NCBI GenBank assembly: GCA_902810755.1 | Contig: CADDYT010000003.1 | Coordinates: 1 to 64,000, forward strand | From: Chloroflexota bacterium | GTDB lineage: Bacteria > Chloroflexota > Ktedonobacteria > Ktedonobacterales > Ktedonobacteraceae | Length of the DNA: 64,000 bases | Direction of reading: 5' to 3' | Shown here: piece after piece, positions 17,601 to 26,139 of the stretch | Layout of the letters: every line of letters starts with the position of its first letter | Numbering within the stretch: the stretch's first letter is position 1 | Made by a program: the position numbers and the translations under genes | Notes under the pieces: generated by a model | Database searches by the model: none | Told to the model about the DNA's origin: nothing | The model's input: the letters and a program-made list of their open reading frames with translations, nothing else

Positions 17601-19212
17601 CGCGCAGGGAATCAATCGGCGGGTTGGTGACCTGGGCGAAACGCTGGTGGAAGTAATCTGAGAAAGAACGGGACTGCACGGAGAGCGCGGCCAGCGGCGT
17701 ATCATCGCCCATGCTCCACAGCGGCTCCTTGTTCTCCGCCAGCATGGGGCGCAGGACAAACTCAACATCTTCGTGGGTGTAGCCGAAAAGCTGCTGGCGC
17801 TGGAAAAGCGTCTCGCTGTCGAGCGCAGGAACTGAGAGAGTCGCCAGCGGCAGATCAGAGAGACGCAGAAGATGCGCGCGCAGCCATTGCCGGTAGGGCT
17901 GATGCGAGGCCAGGGCGGCTTTGATATCACGGTCGCGCAACAACACGCCATATTTGAGATCAACGGCAATCATCTTGCCCGGCCCAAGCCGCCCCTTTTC
18001 AACGATATCATGAGGCTCGCAGGAAAACACTCCTGTCTCCGAGGCGACGACCAGCAGACCGTGCGAGGTAAGCAGATAGCGCGAGGGACGCAGGCCGTTG
18101 CGATCAAGCGCGGCCCCGACGAAGCGGCCATCGCTGAAGACAAGTGCGGCTGGCCCATCCCAGGGTTCGATCTGCCCCGCATGGTATTCGCACCACGCTC
18201 GCTGCTCCTCGTCCAGTTCGGCATCGTGTTCCCAGGCAGGGGGAATGAGCATCTGCATGCTGTGCAGCGGGTCGCGCCCGGATTGTACCAGCAGTTCCAG
18301 CGCGTTATCCAGTTGCGCCGAATCGCTGCCCGCCTGAATGACGGGCAGCAGGTCAGGAAGTTTGCTACCCCAGTGTGGAGAGAAAAACGTCTTTTCGCGC
18401 GCCGCCATCCACTGCCGGTTGCCCTGAATAGTGTTGATCTCGCCGTTGTGCGCCAGCATGCGCATCGGCTGCGCCAGCGGCCACGACGGCAGCGTATTGG
18501 TGCTATACCGCTGGTGAAAGATGGCAAAGGAGCTTGCATAACGCGCGTCGGCAAGGTCGCGGTAGAAGCACGCCAGTTGAGCGGGGGCCAGCAAGCCCTT
18601 GTAAACGATGGTGTTGCTTGATAACGAGACAATGTAGCAATCGCTGATGCCAGCTTCCTGCAGGCGGCGTTCGATCACACGACGGGCGTGGTAAAGACTG
18701 CGCTCGAATTGTTTCGGGGCCATGTTCTGCGGTCGCGCCAGCACCACTTGCGCAATGGTAGGAGCAGTGGCACGGGCGCGCCTGCCGGGAACGCTGTAAT
18801 CGATGGGAGGGTCGCGCCAGCAGAGCAGATGGAGGCCCAGTTCGCTCAACGTCAGCTCGATAAGCTGGCGACTGCTGGTGCAAGCTTCCGGCTCGCGCTC
18901 CTGAGGGGGTAAAAAAATCATCCCTACAGCAAGGTCATCAGGACGAGCTAATGTAATGCCTCTTTGAGAGAGTTCTGCCGCAAACAAAGCGTGCGGAATC
19001 CGGGTAAGCAGACCGGCGCCGTCGCTGGTCTCCGCGTCTGCATCCTGCGCCCCACGATGCGTGAGCCGTGTCAGTGCCTCAAGGGCGGTTTCAATCAACG
19101 CATGGCTGGCCTCGCCCGCGATCTGAGCAACGAAGCCAATGCCGCAGGCGTCATGTTCCCAGCGCGGGTCATAAAGAGGATAAGGACTTTCGGTTGACTG
19201 GTGTACATCCAT
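14632..19212 (-). CDS. gltB: Glutamate synthase large subunit
   Basis: The protein has 1526 residues, the full length for the family. It makes glutamate from glutamine and 2-oxoglutarate. ATG 19212 (MDVHQSTES) has GGGAGG 7 bases upstream on the minus strand. The amidotransferase nucleophile is C23 (HDACGIGF) after a short propeptide, as expected for class II amidotransferases. The central FMN synthase domain carries the CX5CX4C cluster motif (CDMARQCHLNTC) for a 3Fe-4S centre, followed by the GXGXG-type glutamine-rich C-terminal domain. No small subunit gene (gltD) lies next to it, so the electron donor (NADPH via GltD elsewhere, or ferredoxin) cannot be decided here. The ammonium transporter gene lies upstream on the same strand, separated by a terminator. 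Confidence 0.95.
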   Translation of the reverse strand: MDVHQSTESPYPLYDPRWEHDACGIGFVAQIAGEASHALIETALEALTRLTHRGAQDADAETSDGAGLLTRIPHALFAAELSQRGITLARPDDLAVGMIFLPPQEREPEACTSSRQLIELTLSELGLHLLCWRDPPIDYSVPGRRARATAPTIAQVVLARPQNMAPKQFERSLYHARRVIERRLQEAGISDCYIVSLSSNTIVYKGLLAPAQLACFYRDLADARYASSFAIFHQRYSTNTLPSWPLAQPMRMLAHNGEINTIQGNRQWMAAREKTFFSPHWGSKLPDLLPVIQAGSDSAQLDNALELLVQSGRDPLHSMQMLIPPAWEHDAELDEEQRAWCEYHAGQIEPWDGPAALVFSDGRFVGAALDRNGLRPSRYLLTSHGLLVVASETGVFSCEPHDIVEKGRLGPGKMIAVDLKYGVLLRDRDIKAALASHQPYRQWLRAHLLRLSDLPLATLSVPALDSETLFQRQQLFGYTHEDVEFVLRPMLAENKEPLWSMGDDTPLAALSVQSRSFSDYFHQRFAQVTNPPIDSLRERIVMSLDCYLGRRQSLLAETPQHAQLLHLETPILTEAQLQTLRDLKAEGFRARLLSATFVAAHGSRGLEEALARLEHEAVAAVADGAGLLILSDREASVEQAPVPMLLAVGAVHCSLARQGLRTCVSLVCETASAWDVHQLALLLGYGAEAVVPYLALESVRSLAGARHLEEITPEQAEERYLHVIEDGLRKIMARMGISTVRNIIGAGQFEVIGLEPALVERCFAGSPFHPGKIGLVQIAEQTLAHCRTVTALTGDDPASAHPVPVKEPAVGRKRKLVDLGRIRFRRDAEYHAFNPLLVRALQQAARSGVQEDYRRFTQMVYSRPPTALRDLLTFAPAEPIPLEEVEPMESIRARFVISAMSIGALSPETHRTIAAAMNSIGGRNNTGEGGEAPEWYAEQLNGFPVSSKIKQVASARFGVTTEYVVRAEELEIKMAQGSKPGEGGQLPPHKVTPFIARLRHTSPGVALISPPPHHDIYSIEDLAQLIYDLRQVNPGARIGVKLVSSIGVGTIAAGVAKAHADYVLISGHDGGTGASPLQSIKHAGLPWERGLAETQQVLLRNGLRSRVTVRTDGGLKTGRDVVIAAMLGAEEFGFGTAALVSLGCDMARQCHLNTCPAGIATQREDLRAKFSGSPHYLINYLTFIAEEVRELLAQLGFARLDDLIGRADLLQYREAVSDGKNAPAIDLTPLLVSAPGKSSPTRDRSASQAPSSLAREVLAGAEEALSGERSVLIQHTITNADRAIGATLAGEIARRYGNAGLPGVSVTCTFHGSAGQSFGAFCLPGMRLILHGDANDYVGKSMTGGQIVLLPPVDAGFAAHENTILGNTALYGATGGQLFAAGRAGERFAVRNSGALAVVEGTGAHACEYMTAGLVVILGETGPNFAAGMSSGVAYVLDTNGTFPMRCNTELVDLQRIEDADELDALRTIISWHRKKTRSWRAAQLLAEWTRMHRLFWRVSPADSTQSARDYVQAHEQRDIAFAQSR

Positions 19213-19399
19213 AGCGTACCCTCCCGCGTACATGGTAATGCGTTTCCTGTCAGAGGGCACCAGCGTTGGGGCCAGATGGTGTCGGCGAGCAACCAGCGCG
19301 CGCCGAAATCATTGGAGTTTGGCGGAGCAAAGCAACATCGGGTTTTACAGTGAGCGAACATTGCCCAGAGTGACAGAGACAACACGCTCTGCTAAGGAA

Positions 19400-19429
19400 A
19401 ATATAGCATATGAGGGCAAGGTAAGGCAA
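19400..19429 (-). promoter_or_regulatory. Possible promoter of gltB
   Basis: Read on the minus strand, TTGCCT (19429-19424) and TATATT (19405-19400) are separated by 18 bases, about 190 bases upstream of the gltB start. This is a reasonable housekeeping-type promoter but not a consensus one. Confidence 0.35.
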
Positions 19430-19446
19430 GGGGATAGCCAAAAGAG

Positions 19447-19490
19447 GACAGAGAGCCGACCGGACTACAGTGTCCAGTCAGCTCTCTGTC
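19447..19490 (-). terminator. Intrinsic terminator after the ammonium transporter gene
   Basis: A 19-bp stem with two G-T wobbles pairs 19447-19465 with 19472-19490 around a 6-base loop. On the minus strand it is followed by CCTCTTTT. It lies 31 bases after the amt stop and separates amt from gltB. Confidence 0.8.
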
Positions 19491-19520
19491 TTCTACCAGG
19501 TTCGCTTCCAGCGAAGAGAT

Positions 19521-21644
19521 TTAATCTGCGTTCGCCGGCACACCCGCATCAGGGAGGGCGGGAACGTGGTATGGCTCGGCATCAGGAGAATAGCCGAGGG
19601 CGCCCATCTCGGGTATGTCGAGACCGGCCAGTTCCGTTTCAGGAGAGACACGCAGGCCGAAGAGGCGGTCATAGACCTTGAAGAAGACCCACGAGATGCC
19701 GAAGACGTAGACGAAGCAGACGGCAGCGCCAATCAGTTGAGCAACCAACTGGCCGGGGTCGCCGAAGAAGAGACCGCGCACCTGTAAGCCGCCATAGTTT
19801 GCCAGCCCGTCGGCAAAGAGACCAACGGAAATCTGCCCCCACAGACCGTTGAAACCGTGTACAGCAATCGCGCCAACGGGATCATCGATCTTCCAGACCC
19901 TATCGATGACACCCGCCATAAAGACGACGAGGACGCCGGCGACGGTACCGATGATACAGGCCGAGACCGGGCTAACATAGCCGCTGGGCGCGGTAATCGC
20001 TACCAGCCCGGCCAGCAGGCCATTGCCCATCATGCCAACATCGGGCTTTTTCGCGCCCGACACCCAGGTATAGATCATCGCTGCTACCGAACCAAAGGCA
20101 CCCGCCAGCATCGTATCAACGGCAATGATGCCGATACGCAGATTGCCATTGGCCGCCGCGCCAAGCGTGCTGCCGGGGTTAAAACCGAACCAGCCGAAGG
20201 CGAGGATGAAGCAACCGGTAATGGCAAGCACCATGTTGTGACCCGGAATGGCATTGGAGGTGCCATCTTTGTTGTATTTGCCCAGGCGCGGACCAAGCAC
20301 CATTGCACCGGCCAGCGCACACCAGCCGCCAACCGCGTGTACCACACCGCTGCCGGCGAAATCGATGTAGCCCGCGCCCAGCCCGATCTTGCCCAGCTGC
20401 GAAAGCCAGCCGCCACCCCAGGCCCAGTTGCCATAGACCGGGTAGACCAGCGTCGAGACAAAGAGGCCGTAGACGCAGAATGCCGACCACTTCCAGCGTT
20501 CCGCCATCGCTCCCGTCGGGATGGTCGCGGTAGTATCCATGAAAACCATCTGGAAGAGGAACATCACGGCAATACCCACATCATAAGTGCCATCATTGAG
20601 GAAAAAGCCCTTGTAGCCGATGATGCCCCAATTGACGCTGCCGATATGGATGGTCAGTTCGTTGGTCAGCGCGGAGAGACCGCCGAGGTTCGGCACGCCA
20701 ATAAGGCCAATGCCGCCGAACTGGAAGGCAAAGCCGACGACGAAGTAACCAATCATGCCGATGCCATAGATCATGAAGTTCATGGCAATGGTATGGCCGG
20801 CATTTTTAGCGCGGCAGAGGCCGGTTTCCACCAGCGCGAAGCCTGCCTGCATGAACATGACCAGATAGCCAGTGATCAGCGTCCAGACGAAGTTGACGGC
20901 CAGCCGGTTCTCATCAACCAGCAGGGCAAGATTGTAGGCAAACGGCTCTTGCTTCTGCGCCGTATTGAGTTGCTGCTGAGTGATGGTGGTAGAGCCGTTT
21001 GCCGTCACACCTGTCAGGTTTTGCTGGCTGGCCGTATGCAGACCGCTCGGGTCAGGGCCAGCGCCACAGGCGCTGAGCAGGAAAAGAGACGCGACAATCA
21101 GCAGACCAAACAGGAGTATCGTGTTGAGAGCGGGCAGGCGCCTGTGCAATCTTCTTAGCATCGTAGGCAGGCCGGGAGAAGATGTGTCTTTCTGCACCGG
21201 CAGGAAGCGGCTGAAGTAGGCGAGCATCATGCGCTGGCGCGTGGGCATGGCAACGAGCCGCAATGGCGCAAAGCCGGGATGGGGCACCAGCGTCAGGCGC
21301 ACACCTTGCACACGCACGGCGCTAAACTCGCGCCAGCGACGAAAGAGTACATTATTGCAAGCTATTCCCTCGTTTGTAAACTGGTAGTGGACGGGCAGGT
21401 TGATGATTGAAAATCCCACAAGTATGAGTACCAGTTCGACAGTAGTGGGAAACCAGCTACCGATGGCGCTCAACAGCAGAATTGCGCCCAGCGCGTAAAG
21501 GTTCGTGCGATGCAGTAACATGCGCTCGCGAAAGGTGAGGGCAACGCGACCGATGCTGGTGCCTTCAGCACGAATGCCAAATGGTAAGCCAACTCGCACG
21601 AACATCAGTATGAAAAGACAACCGATTAACAACCAGATAAGCAT
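19521..21644 (-). CDS. amt: Ammonium transporter with N-terminal membrane extension
   Basis: The protein has 707 residues, against the 400-450 usual for Amt. ATG 21644 follows AAGGAAGG on the minus strand. Residues about 230-690 are a complete Amt channel, including the pore histidines in DFAGSGVVHAVGG and VHGFNGLWG and the GFNPGS segment. Ahead of it are two or three hydrophobic helices and a soluble stretch (FTNEGIACNNVLFRRWREF to FAPLRLVA) resembling bacterial PH-like membrane domains. At about residue 162 a second signal-like segment starts (MLRRLHRR, hydrophobic core, LLSAC lipobox-like). No ribosome site precedes that internal Met, so a true fusion is more likely than two genes. It imports ammonium for assimilation through gltB. 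No GlnK gene is adjacent. Confidence 0.9.
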   Translation of the reverse strand: MLIWLLIGCLFILMFVRVGLPFGIRAEGTSIGRVALTFRERMLLHRTNLYALGAILLLSAIGSWFPTTVELVLILVGFSIINLPVHYQFTNEGIACNNVLFRRWREFSAVRVQGVRLTLVPHPGFAPLRLVAMPTRQRMMLAYFSRFLPVQKDTSSPGLPTMLRRLHRRLPALNTILLFGLLIVASLFLLSACGAGPDPSGLHTASQQNLTGVTANGSTTITQQQLNTAQKQEPFAYNLALLVDENRLAVNFVWTLITGYLVMFMQAGFALVETGLCRAKNAGHTIAMNFMIYGIGMIGYFVVGFAFQFGGIGLIGVPNLGGLSALTNELTIHIGSVNWGIIGYKGFFLNDGTYDVGIAVMFLFQMVFMDTTATIPTGAMAERWKWSAFCVYGLFVSTLVYPVYGNWAWGGGWLSQLGKIGLGAGYIDFAGSGVVHAVGGWCALAGAMVLGPRLGKYNKDGTSNAIPGHNMVLAITGCFILAFGWFGFNPGSTLGAAANGNLRIGIIAVDTMLAGAFGSVAAMIYTWVSGAKKPDVGMMGNGLLAGLVAITAPSGYVSPVSACIIGTVAGVLVVFMAGVIDRVWKIDDPVGAIAVHGFNGLWGQISVGLFADGLANYGGLQVRGLFFGDPGQLVAQLIGAAVCFVYVFGISWVFFKVYDRLFGLRVSPETELAGLDIPEMGALGYSPDAEPYHVPALPDAGVPANAD

Positions 21645-21718
21645 AAGACCTTCCTTTCTTGTGTCCGAGAGCGAAGCTATTGATTGAGTCGGTAGGATGG
21701 CTAACCGATTTTCACAGC

Positions 21719-22294
21719 TCAACCGAATAGCTGTACACGAGACCTCCCGTTTTTACCGGGGCGGAGAAAGAGACGAAGCCAGCGACGCGGATCAGGAGGC
21801 TCGCGTATGATGGCCCCTTTGTTTTTCTGTCGTGCCTGTGCCAGCAATTGCCTTGCCAGGGCGACGACATGTTCGTTGGCTCCGTGCGGACGTTTCAAAC
21901 CCTGCTCCAGCAGCGATACCGCACGGTGATAGAAACCCAGGCGGTAGTAAAATTCGGCATATTTGATATGCACCAGCAAGTTTGTTGGCGCATCACGCAG
22001 GGCCTGGTCAAGTTCGTCCTGCGCGGCATCGACATCGTAGCGTTGCAGGAATATCAGGCCGAGGTAGGCACGTGCAGGCGCATAGCCTGGTTCGACCTCT
22101 AGAGCAGCCCGCAAGGCTCGTTCGGCCCCCTCTGATGACCCCTGTTCCATACAGGCCATAGCCATACCAAAGCGCGCCTGTGGCCGCAGGGGCGCATTCT
22201 CGACGGCAAGTTGAAACTGGCGCAGGGCCGCTTCTGGATCGCCCCGGCGCAGAGCCGCATATCCTCTATCCAGCAGGTCTTCGTACATGTTCAT
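21719..22294 (-). CDS. TPR-repeat protein
   Basis: This protein of about 191 residues starts MNMYEDLLDRGYAALRRGD. ATG 22294 overlaps the stop of the upstream antiporter gene in an ATGA, and AAAGGAG lies upstream; the second ATG (22288) has better spacing and may be the real start. At least four tetratricopeptide repeats are visible (GDPEAALRQFQLAVENAP, GSSEGAERALRAALEVEPGY, YDVDAAQDELDQALRDAP, GFYHRAVSLLEQGLKRP). TPRs mediate protein contacts; the partner is unknown. The C-terminus is basic and unstructured. Coupled translation with the antiporter suggests a linked role. Confidence 0.8.
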   Translation of the reverse strand: MNMYEDLLDRGYAALRRGDPEAALRQFQLAVENAPLRPQARFGMAMACMEQGSSEGAERALRAALEVEPGYAPARAYLGLIFLQRYDVDAAQDELDQALRDAPTNLLVHIKYAEFYYRLGFYHRAVSLLEQGLKRPHGANEHVVALARQLLAQARQKNKGAIIREPPDPRRWLRLFLRPGKNGRSRVQLFG

Positions 22295-23505
22295 CGCTCC
22301 TTTAGTTGCACAGCTTCCTCGACAGGCACAAACGCGGGGGCCATTGCCTGTCCCGTTCGTTGAGGCCGTGCCAGGTAGGTGAGTTTGAGCAGAGGGGGTG
22401 TCACCATCGTGGTAACAACAGTGATCAAAATGGCCACCGAATAGAATGAAGGGGTGATTAGCCCCGCCTGCAGGCCGATAGAGGCGGTGATCAGCGCGAC
22501 CTCTCCGCGCGAGATCATTCCTATGCCGACGCGCAGCGCCTCGCACGGCTGGAAACGACAGAGCAGCGCTCCCCCGCCGCAGCCAACAACTTTCGTCAGG
22601 ATAGCTATGCCAATCAGGCCAAAGAGCAGCAATGGCGAGGTTTGCCAGAGACCACGAAAACTGGCCTGAATGCCAATGTTGACGAAGAAGATGGGAATGA
22701 AAAAGGCATAGCCGATCTTTGAAACGCCCTCATGTACCCATCCCTTCATCTCCGTGCGCCCCATGAACATGCCCGCGATATACGCTCCCGTGATGGCGGC
22801 CACATTCCCAAGCTCCTGTGCCGCCCAGGCATAGAAGAGTACCAGTGCGAGGATGAGACCCAGGCGCGCCTCCTTTGCCAGCGTGCGCGGCAAGTAGCGC
22901 GAAAGCAGCGGGAAACCGAAATGACCTACGAGCAGCGCGAGCGGGAAGTACGCGAGCATCTGGCTGATGGACCAGAACGGGCTTTTCCCCAGCGTGAAGG
23001 CCAGTACAAGGGAAAGTACGACAAGGCCCAGAATATCATCGATGACTGCGCCCCCCAGGATTGTCGCCCCTTCCCTGGTATTCAGCTTCCCCATATCCTT
23101 CATCGTCTGGGCCGAGATACTCACGCTGGTCGCCGTTAGCAATGTGCCGAGGAAGAGGCTCGTCGGCAACGAGAAACCGAGTGCAAAGACAAAGATGCCG
23201 CCAGCCAGCAGGGGAATGATGACACCCAACGAGGCCGATACAACCGCAGCGCCTCCTACCTGCCGCATTTGTGCCATATCGGTTTCCAGACCAGCAATGA
23301 ACATCAGGAAAATGACTCCCAGCGTGGCAATGGTATTGATCACCTGTTCCGGCTGCAGCCAGTTCAGCATCGATGGCCCGACCAGAATACCAACCATAAT
23401 CTCCCCCAGCACCGGGGGAATGCCTGCCTTTTGACAGAGCCATCCAACCAGTTTTGCAGAGATGAGTAGACAAGCTAACAAAATGAGGATCGTAGAAGCT
23501 GTCAT
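22291..23505 (-). CDS. Cation:proton antiporter, CPA2 family
   Basis: This 404-residue inner-membrane protein has about twelve hydrophobic helices. GLETDMAQMRQVG is the typical CPA2 segment and GGAVIDDILGLVVLSL carries the paired aspartates of the ion site. It exchanges Na+ or K+ for protons. It lacks the C-terminal TrkA-N (RCK) domain of KefB/KefC, so nucleotide or glutathione gating as in Kef is not expected. ATG 23505 (MTASTILI) was chosen over an upstream TTG. The stop overlaps the TPR-gene start by four bases. Confidence 0.87.
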   Translation of the reverse strand: MTASTILILLACLLISAKLVGWLCQKAGIPPVLGEIMVGILVGPSMLNWLQPEQVINTIATLGVIFLMFIAGLETDMAQMRQVGGAAVVSASLGVIIPLLAGGIFVFALGFSLPTSLFLGTLLTATSVSISAQTMKDMGKLNTREGATILGGAVIDDILGLVVLSLVLAFTLGKSPFWSISQMLAYFPLALLVGHFGFPLLSRYLPRTLAKEARLGLILALVLFYAWAAQELGNVAAITGAYIAGMFMGRTEMKGWVHEGVSKIGYAFFIPIFFVNIGIQASFRGLWQTSPLLLFGLIGIAILTKVVGCGGGALLCRFQPCEALRVGIGMISRGEVALITASIGLQAGLITPSFYSVAILITVVTTMVTPPLLKLTYLARPQRTGQAMAPAFVPVEEAVQLKER

Positions 23506-24052
23506 AGGGCTATCCAATCTTTCAAACCATCTGCTCAACCGTGAAAAAAGTAAGACGACTCAGCACTGAGTGAAATGTTTTCCCCACCTCCACACCATGC
23601 CTCAAGAGTGGCACTCCCCCATCCAATTTAAGCTCACATTGCTCACGAGGAAAGAGTGAGGAGCAATCATTGCTTTCCCTGTCGGCCTCACTGAGAAGTA
23701 TAAGGGCCAGCAACCCTTATTCATACTGATAAAATGTAAGAAGCCATACACCTCTTTTTCAGGCAACTTGCACAAATTTCCTTACCACATTCCCCTCTAT
23801 CACCCGGAAATCGTTCCGTTGGTCAGTATTATTTATGACTATAAGAAATATATAATGTACATTGTGCAATTTGACCGGAAATTGTAGAAGGGCCAGGGCG
23901 GCGTGATGGCCGCCATCGCTTCCCCTGGACGATATCGCTTTGCTCAGGCTACATCGCGCAAACGAGAGCGTTATTCATGTTATGCCAGAAGGCGTAGTTC
24001 AGAAGCACTTATATCCCCTGTCTGGAGGCCAGCGGGCTTACGGCGCTGGACG
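23506..24052. other. Intergenic region, no gene seen
   Basis: About 550 bases between two minus-strand genes. The AT-rich part at 23820-23885 could contain the antiporter promoter region, but no -10/-35 pair stands out. The short frames present lack ribosome sites and recognisable products. Confidence 0.5.
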
Positions 24053-25003
24053 CTAAAGGATCGTTTTCAGTGTTTGCAGGCTGATATTAGCGCCACAGAG
24101 GACCACGACCACGTGCTTGCCCTGGAAATGCTGGGCCGCTTTGAGTAGAGCGGCGAGCGCCACGCCTGCCGCTCCTTCGATGAGCATGTGGTGAGTTTCG
24201 ATACACAGGCGCATGGCCTGCCCAATCTCTTCCTCTGTGACGAGGATGTAGTCATCGACAAGCCTCTGGCAGAGGGGAAAGGTGATGGCCCCTTGCTCGA
24301 CTCCGCCAGCCGTACCGTCCGAAAGCGTGGGCAGCGATTCCATTTCCAGAATGCGTCCTGCCCGCACCGATTTTGCCATGACGGGTGAATGTTCGGGAGA
24401 GCAGCCAAGCATTTCGGCGGCAGGAAAAACGGTTTTGACGTATTCGGCGATGCCGGAGATCATGCCACCGCCGCCCAGCGCGACCAGCGCCGCATCAATG
24501 CGCTCGCTCTGTCGGCACAGCTCTACGCCGATGGTTCCCTGACCGCCGATGACATGGGGATCGTTATAGGGGGAAATGTAGACCAGCCCGTGCTGCTGCG
24601 CGTAGGAACGGGCATATTCCTCGGTGATAACGCTATCGTTACCGTGAAAACGCAGGTCCGCGCCATAACGCCGGATGGCCTCTATCTTGGTTGGAGACGT
24701 GTTCTCAGGCACAAATATGATGCCTGGCATGGTGAGAGTATGCAATCCGAAAGCGATGGCAAGGCCATGATTGCCGGAAGAGGCCGTCACTATTCCTCTC
24801 GCCCGCTGCTCTTCTGGCAGCGAGAGCAGCGCATTCATGGCTCCCCGCACCTTGAACGAGCCGGTATACTGGAGATTCTCCATCTTCAGGAAGACACGCG
24901 CCCCCGTTAATTCGCTCAACGGGAAAGAATACTCCAACGGGGTCGTCTTGATATAGGGGCGTATCCTCTGTTCGGCCTGTAAGATTTCCTGTAAGACGTT
25001 CAT
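24053..25003 (-). CDS. Threonine/serine dehydratase-like PLP enzyme
   Basis: This 316-residue fold-type II PLP enzyme has the cofactor lysine in TGSFKVRGA (about residue 50), the substrate loop SSGNHG, and the phosphate-binding glycine loop LGGGGMISG. It resembles short catabolic threonine dehydratases and serine racemases, and lacks the C-terminal ACT regulatory domain of biosynthetic IlvA. It would convert L-threonine or serine to 2-oxobutyrate or pyruvate plus ammonia. EutB-type hydroxyectoine enzymes have the same fold, so the exact substrate is open. It is divergent from the LLM oxidoreductase gene. Confidence 0.88.
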   Translation of the reverse strand: MNVLQEILQAEQRIRPYIKTTPLEYSFPLSELTGARVFLKMENLQYTGSFKVRGAMNALLSLPEEQRARGIVTASSGNHGLAIAFGLHTLTMPGIIFVPENTSPTKIEAIRRYGADLRFHGNDSVITEEYARSYAQQHGLVYISPYNDPHVIGGQGTIGVELCRQSERIDAALVALGGGGMISGIAEYVKTVFPAAEMLGCSPEHSPVMAKSVRAGRILEMESLPTLSDGTAGGVEQGAITFPLCQRLVDDYILVTEEEIGQAMRLCIETHHMLIEGAAGVALAALLKAAQHFQGKHVVVVLCGANISLQTLKTIL

Positions 25004-25139
25004 GATGACTGCTTTCTTTGCCCTCTATCGGATTCAGATATGTGTGTATCTTATCTCTTCAGGGACTGTATGACAAGATTTTCTGTATGGTACAATAAGC
25101 CCATATTTTAGAGTCCAGTATGCTCACAAGGAGATACAG

Positions 25140-26135
25140 ATGGCACGTGTAGCATTGTATTTGCAGGATAAGCATGATATTCGTGAGGGCATGGCGTATG
25201 TGCAGTACGCGGAGCAGCGCGGCTTCGAGGCTGTCTGGCAGGCGGAGTCGCGGCTGGTACGCGACGCGATTGTGCCGATGGCAGCTTTCGCGGCGGTGAC
25301 TTCGCGCATTAAGATCGGCAGCGGCGTCATCAATAACTGGACGCGCAATATCGGGCTGCTGGCCGCGACCTTTCTGACGCTGGACGATCTCGCGCCCGAC
25401 CGTATCATCTGCGGGCTGGGCGCGTGGTGGGACCCGCTGGCGAAGCAGGTGGGCATCGAGCGGAAAAAGCCGCTGAAGGCCATGCGCGAGACCATCGAGG
25501 TAATGCGGAAACTGCTCAATATGGAGCGCGTCACCTATCACGGCGAGTTTCACCAGGTCGATGGCATCGAACTGGATGTCGTGCATGGACGCCGCGAGCC
25601 GCGCAACGTACCCATGTATATTGGCGCGACGCACATGCGCATGATGGAGCTGGCGGGCGAGATTGCCGATGGCGCGGTTCTCAATTATTGCGTGCCGCCG
25701 GAATATAATGCTGAGGCGCTGGAACACCTGGAAATCGGCGCGCGCAGGGCCGGGCGCACGCTGGAAGACATTGACCGCCCGCAGTTGATTGTCTGCTCGG
25801 TCGATCAGGATCATCACCGGGCAGTGCAGGCGGCAAAAGAGCTGATTACGCAATATCTGGCGCAGCAGCCGCATATCGCGGAAGCCAGCGGCACCCCGCC
25901 GGAAACGGTGAAGAAGGTGCAGAGCATCCTGGGCTGGCCCGCCACAAAAGAGCAGATTCACGAGGCCATGCAATTTGTGCCGGATGAGCTGATCGAGCGC
26001 ATCACTGCCAGCGGCACGCCTGATGAGGTGCGCGCGAAGGTGGAAGAGTACAACCGCAACGGCTGCACCTGCCCGATTCTCTATCCGCTAGGCGATGATG
26101 TAAAGCTGATGATCGATACCTTCGCACAGGCATGA
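25140..26135 (+). CDS. LLM-class flavin-dependent oxidoreductase
   Basis: The protein has 331 residues with the luciferase-like TIM-barrel layout: [18 protein letters not shown] at the N-terminus, [16 protein letters not shown], and [17 protein letters not shown] near the end. It is close in pattern to F420-dependent methylenetetrahydromethanopterin-reductase-like enzymes; FMN or F420 as cofactor cannot be read from sequence. AAGGAG precedes ATG 25140. The ppc start lies 4 bases after its stop, so the two are probably cotranscribed, although no metabolic link is obvious. Confidence 0.88.
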   Translation: MARVALYLQDKHDIREGMAYVQYAEQRGFEAVWQAESRLVRDAIVPMAAFAAVTSRIKIGSGVINNWTRNIGLLAATFLTLDDLAPDRIICGLGAWWDPLAKQVGIERKKPLKAMRETIEVMRKLLNMERVTYHGEFHQVDGIELDVVHGRREPRNVPMYIGATHMRMMELAGEIADGAVLNYCVPPEYNAEALEHLEIGARRAGRTLEDIDRPQLIVCSVDQDHHRAVQAAKELITQYLAQQPHIAEASGTPPETVKKVQSILGWPATKEQIHEAMQFVPDELIERITASGTPDEVRAKVEEYNRNGCTCPILYPLGDDVKLMIDTFAQA

Positions 26136-26139
26136 GGTT

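Noticed and set aside
23522..23713. 63-codon minus-strand frame upstream of the antiporter
   Set aside because: No ribosome site, no recognisable pattern, and it overlaps the likely promoter and start region of the antiporter gene.
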